Assembly (NCBI RefSeq): GCF_019237615.1
Contig: NZ_JAFAGT010000001.1
Coordinates: 1 to 64,000 of the forward strand
Length of the DNA stretch: 64,000 nt
Source of the DNA: Roseateles sp.
Lineage (GTDB): Bacteria > Pseudomonadota > Gammaproteobacteria > Burkholderiales > Burkholderiaceae_C
Direction of reading: 5' to 3'
Position 1 is the first letter of the stretch; each line of letters opens with the position of its first letter. Of this stretch, positions 59,351-64,000 are shown piece after piece. A program made the position numbers and the translations under genes. A model generated the notes under the pieces. It was not told the origin of the DNA and made no database searches. It saw nothing but the letters and a program-made list of their open reading frames with translations.

Positions 59351-60154
59351 TTACTTGGAGAAGCTGTAGTCCGTCTTCGCCTTCTTGATCAGGCTTTCCT
59401 GGAAGTCGATCATCTTCTGCTGCTCGATGCGCTGCTTGATCTGCGCCTTCACGTCGTCAAAGGCCGGGAAGGTGGCCGGGCGGATGTCTTCGAGCTTGAT
59501 GATGTGGTAGCCGAACTGGCTCTTCACCGGCTCGTCCGTCATCTGGCCCTTTTCCAGCGCGACCATGGCCTTGCTGAACTCGGGCACGAAGTTGTTCGGG
59601 TTGGCGAAGTCCAGGTCGCCGCCGTTCTGGGCGGAGCCGGTGTCCTTGGAGTTCTTCTTGGCCAGTTCCTCGAAGTTGGCGCCGGCCTTGATCTGGGCGA
59701 TCAGCGCCTTGGCGTCCTCTTCCTTCTCAACCAGGATGTGGCGGGCGCGGTACTCGCTGCCGCTGTTGGCGGCCTTGAACTTGTCGTACTCGGCCTGGGC
59801 CTCGGCGTCGGTGACCGGGTTCTTGGCCTTGACGTCCTCCATCAGGCCGCGGATCAGCAGCATCTGGCGGGCCAGTTCCATCTGCACCTTGTAGTCGGCG
59901 CCCTGCGGGATGCCGCGCTTCTCGGCTTCCTGCATGAAGATCTCGCGACGCACGACCTCGTCCTTGATCTGGGCTTCCAGCTCGGGCGAGCGCTGCTGCT
60001 GGCCGCTCTTGGTGACCTGCTGGATCAGCGTCTCGACGCGCGCCTTGGGCACAGGCTTGCCGTTGACGGTGGCGATGTTCTGCGCGGTTGCGGCAGCCGG
60101 CACGAGGGCCGAGATGGTGGCCGCGACGATGGCGGCAAGCGCAAACTTCTTCAT
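59351..60154 (-). CDS. parvulin-type periplasmic peptidyl-prolyl isomerase (PpiC/PrsA-like)
   Basis: A 267-residue exported foldase: signal peptide (MKKFALAAIVAATISALVPAAATAQ), an N-terminal chaperone helix region (~25-130) and one PpiC rotamase domain (~135-230) with YRARHILVEKEEDAKALI, GGDLDFANPNNFVPEFSKAM and KSQFGYHIIKLED. It assists folding of outer-membrane or secreted proteins. No ribosome-binding site is apparent. A strong terminator-like hairpin ends 22 bases before the ATG, so transcription from the upstream genes is probably cut or tuned here. Confidence 0.92.
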   Translation of the reverse strand: MKKFALAAIVAATISALVPAAATAQNIATVNGKPVPKARVETLIQQVTKSGQQQRSPELEAQIKDEVVRREIFMQEAEKRGIPQGADYKVQMELARQMLLIRGLMEDVKAKNPVTDAEAQAEYDKFKAANSGSEYRARHILVEKEEDAKALIAQIKAGANFEELAKKNSKDTGSAQNGGDLDFANPNNFVPEFSKAMVALEKGQMTDEPVKSQFGYHIIKLEDIRPATFPAFDDVKAQIKQRIEQQKMIDFQESLIKKAKTDYSFSK

Positions 60155-60176
60155 GGGCTGGGGTGTGAATCAGGCT

Positions 60177-60203
60177 AAAAAAATCGCGCCCGGTCTGGGC
60201 GCG
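60177..60203 (-). terminator. intrinsic terminator between bolA and the PpiC-type gene
   Basis: On the minus strand CGCGCCC-AGACC-GGGCGCG is a perfect 7-bp GC stem with a 5-base loop, followed by A and then seven T residues. It ends 22 bases before the start codon of the foldase gene. Confidence 0.8.
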
Positions 60204-60227
60204 TGGTTCGATCACGCTCGACCAGGC

Positions 60228-60488
60228 TCAGCGTTCACCCGGGGCGCGGGCGTCGATGGCCAGCGCATGGATGCCATGCTGCATCAGGTCGGACAGGCAA
60301 TGATAAACGAGGCGGTGGCGGGCCAGCCGTTGCAGGCCCGCAAAGCGATCGGACACGACAGCCACATGAAAATGCCCGCCCTCGCGGGCGCCGGCGTGGC
60401 CGACGTGCTGAGCGCTGTCATCGCGGACGCTCAGTTCGGTGGGCGCCAGCTCGGCCCGCAGGCGAGCCTCGATCTGTGCGGCGATCAT
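60228..60488 (-). CDS. BolA-family protein
   Basis: An 86-residue protein: IEARLRAELAPTELSVRDDSAQHVGHAGAREGGHFHVAVVSDRFAGLQRLARHRLVYHCL in two parts as seen, with the conserved His of the BolA family (GHFHV). BolA proteins pair with monothiol glutaredoxins in iron-sulfur handling or act as regulators under stress. Its ATG overlaps the stop of yciB (ATGA). A terminator follows 25 bases after its stop. Confidence 0.9.
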   Translation of the reverse strand: MIAAQIEARLRAELAPTELSVRDDSAQHVGHAGAREGGHFHVAVVSDRFAGLQRLARHRLVYHCLSDLMQHGIHALAIDARAPGER

Positions 60489-61117
60489 GGCTTGCCGTCC
60501 TCTTCCGGCGGCAGGTGCTTGCCGAGGTAGAGGCCCTGGGCCAGCGTGAACAGCACGATCAGGCCAGTGACGCCGAACACCTTGAAGTTGGCCCAGGCCG
60601 AGGTCGTGAAGTGGTAGGCCACATAGAGGTTGGCCACGCCCATGGCGGCGAAGAACAGCACCCAGGCGCGGTTCAGACGCAGCCAGACGGCGTCGGGTAG
60701 CCGCAGTTCGGCGCCCAGCATGGCCTGGATCAGGTTCTTGCCGAACCAGGCCTGGGAGATCCACAGCGTCAGCGCCATCGCCCAGTGCAGGCCGGTGGGC
60801 TTCCACTTGATGAAGGTTTCATTGTGGAACCAGACCGTGGCGCCGCCCAGCACGACCACCAGGGCCAGGCTGATCCACAGCATCAGGTCGATCTTCTTGC
60901 CGCGGGCCTTGAGGATGGCCGCCTGGGCCAGCGTGGCGACCATGACGACGACGGTGGCCAGCAGCACCGGCGCCTCCTGCGGGCCGACGATTCCGCCCTG
61001 GACCAGGAAGCCGAAATGTTCCGTCGCAAACGCCGCCGCAGCATCGGGGTGGCCTTCAGCGCCCTTGAAGGCGACGAAGAACAGGATCAGCGGCAGAAAA
61101 TCTAGCAGTAACTTCAT
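60485..61117 (-). CDS. yciB: inner-membrane septation protein A (YciB)
   Basis: A 210-residue membrane protein with five to six hydrophobic segments. [54 protein letters not shown] and [21 protein letters not shown] are typical of the YciB/IspZ family, which affects cell envelope shape and division. Its ATG overlaps the msrB stop and its stop overlaps the bolA start, four bases each. Confidence 0.94.
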   Translation of the reverse strand: MKLLLDFLPLILFFVAFKGAEGHPDAAAAFATEHFGFLVQGGIVGPQEAPVLLATVVVMVATLAQAAILKARGKKIDLMLWISLALVVVLGGATVWFHNETFIKWKPTGLHWAMALTLWISQAWFGKNLIQAMLGAELRLPDAVWLRLNRAWVLFFAAMGVANLYVAYHFTTSAWANFKVFGVTGLIVLFTLAQGLYLGKHLPPEEDGKP

Positions 61118-61530
61118 GCGCCCGGATTGTCCTTGACGAAGTCAATGGCGGCCGAGTTGATGCAGAAACGCTCGCCCGTCGGCTCGGGGCCGTCGGGAAA
61201 GACATGGCCCAGGTGGCTGCCGCAGCGGTTGCAGCGTACCTCCACGCGCACCATGCCGTGGCTGCGGTCCACCACGCGCTCGACGACCTCGCTGTTGACG
61301 GGCGCCCAGTAGCTGGGCCAGCCGCAGCCGGCGTCGAACTTGGTATCGGCCTCGAACAGCGGCGTGCCGCAGCCTATGCAGTTGTAGTGGCCGGGCTGGA
61401 AATGGTCCCAGTACTTGCCGGTGAAGGCGCGTTCGGTGGCCGCGTGGCGGGCGACCTGGTACTGCATCGCGTCGAGCTGTTCGCGCCACTCGGCATCGGT
61501 CTTCTGGATGGGGTAGGGCTTGTCGGTCAT
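61114..61530 (-). CDS. msrB: peptide methionine-R-sulfoxide reductase MsrB
   Basis: A 138-residue enzyme that repairs methionine-R-sulfoxide with thioredoxin. The zinc cysteines are in [10 protein letters not shown] and [13 protein letters not shown], the active Cys is in RFCINSAAI near residue 126, and the substrate Trp/His region is in GCGWPSYW and DRSHGMVR. The ATG overlaps the stop of selO by four bases. Together with SelO it gives the locus a redox-protection theme. Confidence 0.96.
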   Translation of the reverse strand: MTDKPYPIQKTDAEWREQLDAMQYQVARHAATERAFTGKYWDHFQPGHYNCIGCGTPLFEADTKFDAGCGWPSYWAPVNSEVVERVVDRSHGMVRVEVRCNRCGSHLGHVFPDGPEPTGERFCINSAAIDFVKDNPGA

Positions 61531-62987
61531 GATGAGCAGGAGACTTCGAGGGAGGACGCCCAGTCGGGCGGCAGGGCGGCGTCGCCGGCCTGCTCGGGTT
61601 CGTCGAACGGGCGGCCCAGAACTTTCAGCAACCGCGCGATCTCCGTGAAGTCGCCCCGCTGGGCGGCGCGTATGGCGCCCTCGGCGAGGTGGTTGCGCAG
61701 CACGACGGCGGGATTGGCGGCCAGCATGCGCGCCTGGGCGTCCGGTGCGGCGCGGGCGCGCCAGCGCAGCAGCCAGGCGTCCAGCGCCTCGCGATCGACG
61801 AAGAGGTCGCGCAGCGGCTCGGGCGAGGACTGCGCGCGCGACAGGCGGCGGAAGCTTTGCGTGAAGTCGGCGCGCGAGGCGGCCATCAGCTTCAGGAAGT
61901 CGTCGGCCAGAGCCTGGTCGTCTGCGTCCTCGCCCACAAGGCCCAGCTTCGCTCGCAGGCGGGCCAGCATCTGGCCTGCGAAGCGCTCGCGGTAGGCCTC
62001 GACGGCCTCCAGCAGCCGCTCGCCGGAGGCCTCGGCGTCTTTCTCGGTCGCGATGGGCATCAGCGGCAGCAGGGCCTGGGCCAGTGCGTGCAGATTCCAG
62101 AAAGCGACGGCCGGCTGGCGCGCGTAGGCGTAGCGGCCGCGGTCGTCGCTATGGTTGCAGACATGGCTGGGGTCGAAGCCGTCCATGAAGCCGAAGGGGC
62201 CGTAGTCCAGCGTCAGGCCCAGCATGGACATGTTGTCGGTGTTCATGACGCCATGGCAGAAGCCTATGGCCTGCCAGTGGGCGATGAGGTCGGCAGTCTG
62301 CAGGGACACCTTGCGCAGCAGCGCGACGACCGGCTCGGGCTCGTCGGCACATTCGGGCGCATGGTGGGCGATGAACCAGTTGACCAGTCGGCGCAGCGCG
62401 TCGGGTCGGTCGTGGTGGGCGAAATGCTCGAAATGGCCGAAGCGGATGAAGCTGGGCGCCACGCGGGTGACGACGGCGGCGGTCTCCACCGTCTCGCGGA
62501 TGACCGGCAGGCGCGAGCCGGTGATGCACAAGGCTCGTGTCGTCGGCACGCCCAAGGCGGCCATGGCTTCGGAGCACAGGAATTCGCGGATGGACGAGCG
62601 CAGCACCGCGCGGCCATCGCCGCGGCGCGAGTAGGGCGTCAGGCCGGCGCCCTTGAGCTGCAGCTCCTGCGGTCCGGTGGGGGTGTCGACCTCGCCCAGC
62701 CACAGCGCGCGGCCGTCGCCGAGCTGCCCGGCCCAGACGCCGAACTGGTGGCCGCTGTAGACGCTGGCCAGGGGCCGCATGCCGGGCCAGGGAGCGTTGC
62801 CGGACATGGCAGGCAGAGCGGTGGGTTGCAGAGTCCAGTCGGCGGGCAAACCCAGCAGTTGCGCGCAGTCGGGGCTTTGTGCCACCCAGTGCGGGTCGGG
62901 CAACCCTTCGGCTGGCAGTTCGGTAAAGAAGTCTGGCCCCAGGTCGGCGAAGCGGTTGGTCCAGGCGAGGCCGGTAAGCGAGTCCAT
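61527..62987 (-). CDS. selO: SelO (YdiU) protein AMPylase pseudokinase
   Basis: A 486-residue SelO protein. Known members transfer AMP from ATP to Ser/Thr/Tyr of redox proteins in an inverted pseudokinase site. Visible: [60 protein letters not shown] and the metal/nucleotide region [16 protein letters not shown], with [14 protein letters not shown]. The C terminus ends SCSS, with Cys three from the end where eukaryotic SelO has selenocysteine. First gene of an overlapping string selO-msrB-yciB-bolA. Confidence 0.95.
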   Translation of the reverse strand: MDSLTGLAWTNRFADLGPDFFTELPAEGLPDPHWVAQSPDCAQLLGLPADWTLQPTALPAMSGNAPWPGMRPLASVYSGHQFGVWAGQLGDGRALWLGEVDTPTGPQELQLKGAGLTPYSRRGDGRAVLRSSIREFLCSEAMAALGVPTTRALCITGSRLPVIRETVETAAVVTRVAPSFIRFGHFEHFAHHDRPDALRRLVNWFIAHHAPECADEPEPVVALLRKVSLQTADLIAHWQAIGFCHGVMNTDNMSMLGLTLDYGPFGFMDGFDPSHVCNHSDDRGRYAYARQPAVAFWNLHALAQALLPLMPIATEKDAEASGERLLEAVEAYRERFAGQMLARLRAKLGLVGEDADDQALADDFLKLMAASRADFTQSFRRLSRAQSSPEPLRDLFVDREALDAWLLRWRARAAPDAQARMLAANPAVVLRNHLAEGAIRAAQRGDFTEIARLLKVLGRPFDEPEQAGDAALPPDWASSLEVSCSS

Positions 62988-63118
62988 TTCGTCAGTTTAG
63001 TGAGCGGTGCTTGGCCCCGCTGGCCTGGGTGTTTCCCCGGGGGGCGAGGGTCGCGGTTGTGACGGTGGGGGCTCTGGGCGGGGGCTAGACTGGATCGATA
63101 AGACCGCCAGGAGACAAC

Positions 63119-64000
63119 ATGGCATTGATGGGCCGAATGATGTCGGAACCGCTGCTGATCTCGTCGCTGCTGAAGCACGCCGAGCGGCATTCGGGCGAGA
63201 CCGAGATCGTCAGCAAGCGGGTCGAGGGCGACCTGCATCGCAGCAACTGGCGCGAGGTGGCGCGCCGTTCGCGCCAGGCCGCGCAGGCCTTCGCGCGGCT
63301 GGGCTGCCAGCCTGGCGACCGTGTCGGCACGCTGGCCTGGAACGGCCACCGCCACCTCGAGATCTACTATGGCAGCTCGGGGTCCGGGCTGGTGTGCCAC
63401 ACCATCAACCCGCGCCTGTTTCCCGAGCAGATCGTCTGGATCGCCAACGACGCGGCGGACCGCGTGCTGTGCTTCGATGCGACCTTCCTGCCGCTGGTCG
63501 AGAAGATCGCGCCGCTGCTGAAGAGCGTGCAGCACTTTGTGCTGATGACCTCGCGCGCCCACATGCCGGCCGCCACGGGCATTCCCAACCTGCTGTGCTT
63601 CGACGATCTGCTGGACGCAGAGGACGGCCACTACAGCTGGCCGCGTTTCGACGAGAACACGGCCTCCAGCATCTGCTACACCTCCGGCACCACGGGCAAC
63701 CCCAAGGGCGCCGTTTACAGCCATCGCTCGACGGTGCTGCATGCCTACGCCGCGGCGCTGCCGGACGCGATGGACTGCGGCAGCCGCGACGTCGTGCTGC
63801 CCGTCGTGCCGATGTTCCACGTCAACGCATGGGGCCTGCCGTACAGCGCGGCGCTGGTGGGCTTCAAGCTGGTGCTGCCCGGGCCGCACCTGGACGGCAA
63901 GAGCCTGTACGAGCTGTTCGAGGGCGAGAAGGTGTCCTTCAGCGCCGGCGTGCCCACCGTCTGGCTGGGCCTGCTGAACCATGTGAAGGCCAACCAGCTG
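63119..64000 (+). CDS. long-chain acyl-CoA synthetase / AMP-binding protein, 5' part
   Basis: The gene runs off the window end; 294 codons are present. It starts ATG 63119 with AGGAG five bases upstream. The adenylate-forming motif ICYTSGTTGNPKGAVYSH near residue 183 and VVPMFHVNAWGLPYS near 235 are typical of fatty-acyl-CoA synthetases of the FadD3/medium-to-long-chain type. GLVCHTINPRLFPEQIVWI is the usual N-domain segment. The C-terminal lid domain is outside the window. Substrate length cannot be stated. Confidence 0.92.
   Translation, partial: MALMGRMMSEPLLISSLLKHAERHSGETEIVSKRVEGDLHRSNWREVARRSRQAAQAFARLGCQPGDRVGTLAWNGHRHLEIYYGSSGSGLVCHTINPRLFPEQIVWIANDAADRVLCFDATFLPLVEKIAPLLKSVQHFVLMTSRAHMPAATGIPNLLCFDDLLDAEDGHYSWPRFDENTASSICYTSGTTGNPKGAVYSHRSTVLHAYAAALPDAMDCGSRDVVLPVVPMFHVNAWGLPYSAALVGFKLVLPGPHLDGKSLYELFEGEKVSFSAGVPTVWLGLLNHVKANQL

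Overview
The window is 64 kb of high-GC chromosomal DNA from a betaproteobacterium, almost certainly Burkholderiales. The evidence is a phaCAB polyhydroxybutyrate operon, a BPSS1780-type membrane protein beside thrB, a DUF2782 gene beside polA, and a glnA-DUF4124-glnL-glnG nitrogen cluster. The style of the genes suggests the Rubrivivax/Roseateles/Leptothrix group, but this is inference and the genus cannot be fixed from the sequence alone. I see no rRNA, tRNA, CRISPR array, insertion sequence or prophage, and no gene-free stretch longer than 300 bases.

Layout. 1-5.2 kb: the end of a DegT-type aminotransferase; ahpC-ahpF peroxide detoxification with a structured intergenic region; a glutaredoxin; a RarD-type exporter; and a MoaD/ThiS-like protein ending in Gly-Gly, translationally coupled to an Asp-box beta-propeller. 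5.2-9.3 kb: a PPK2-type kinase, truC, a YchJ-type protein, a MarR-GNAT fusion with a probable operator shared with a small 88-residue gene, and a DUF481 outer-membrane protein with an intrinsic terminator in its leader. 9.5-20.5 kb: uvrD, a methyltransferase, a thioesterase, DUF2782-thrB-BPSS1780, polA, a Phd/zeta toxin-antitoxin pair, a LuxR-type regulator with a degenerate receiver, and a lipoprotein amidase. 20.5-25.6 kb: purine catabolism (xdhAB divergent from guaD). 25.7-35.6 kb: an S9 peptidase, then signalling genes: an OmpR-type regulator with a hybrid kinase, a PAS-GGDEF-EAL protein, and an FNR-like regulator without the iron-sulfur cysteines. Divergent from that regulator is a half-length carbamoyltransferase-like protein behind an FNR-type box.

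35.6-46.9 kb: a periplasmic binding protein, a Nudix hydrolase, maiA, pgeF, phaCAB, a YVTN propeller, and an overlapping string of deacetylase, sterol desaturase, EI24 membrane protein and a CinA/MoaB-type protein. 47-51.7 kb: nitrogen regulation. glnA has a sigma-54 promoter with an NtrC site about 108 bp upstream of the predicted start of transcription, and the sensor/regulator pair glnL-glnG follows. 51.7-55.3 kb: a LysR regulator divergent from a second, CDA-fold guanine-deaminase-like enzyme and a CynX-type transporter, then an MBL-fold hydrolase. 55.3-64 kb: def, a DUF6600 protein with a polyglutamine tract, tesA and ybbA divergent with overlapping start codons, the tightly overlapping selO-msrB-yciB-bolA string followed by a PpiC foldase, and the start of an acyl-CoA synthetase.

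The best leads are the half-carbamoyltransferase/FNR-like/GGDEF-EAL locus, the MoaD-like/propeller pair, the alternative hairpins between ahpC and ahpF, and intrinsic terminators placed 15-25 nt before start codons (DUF481, ppiC, YVTN gene).
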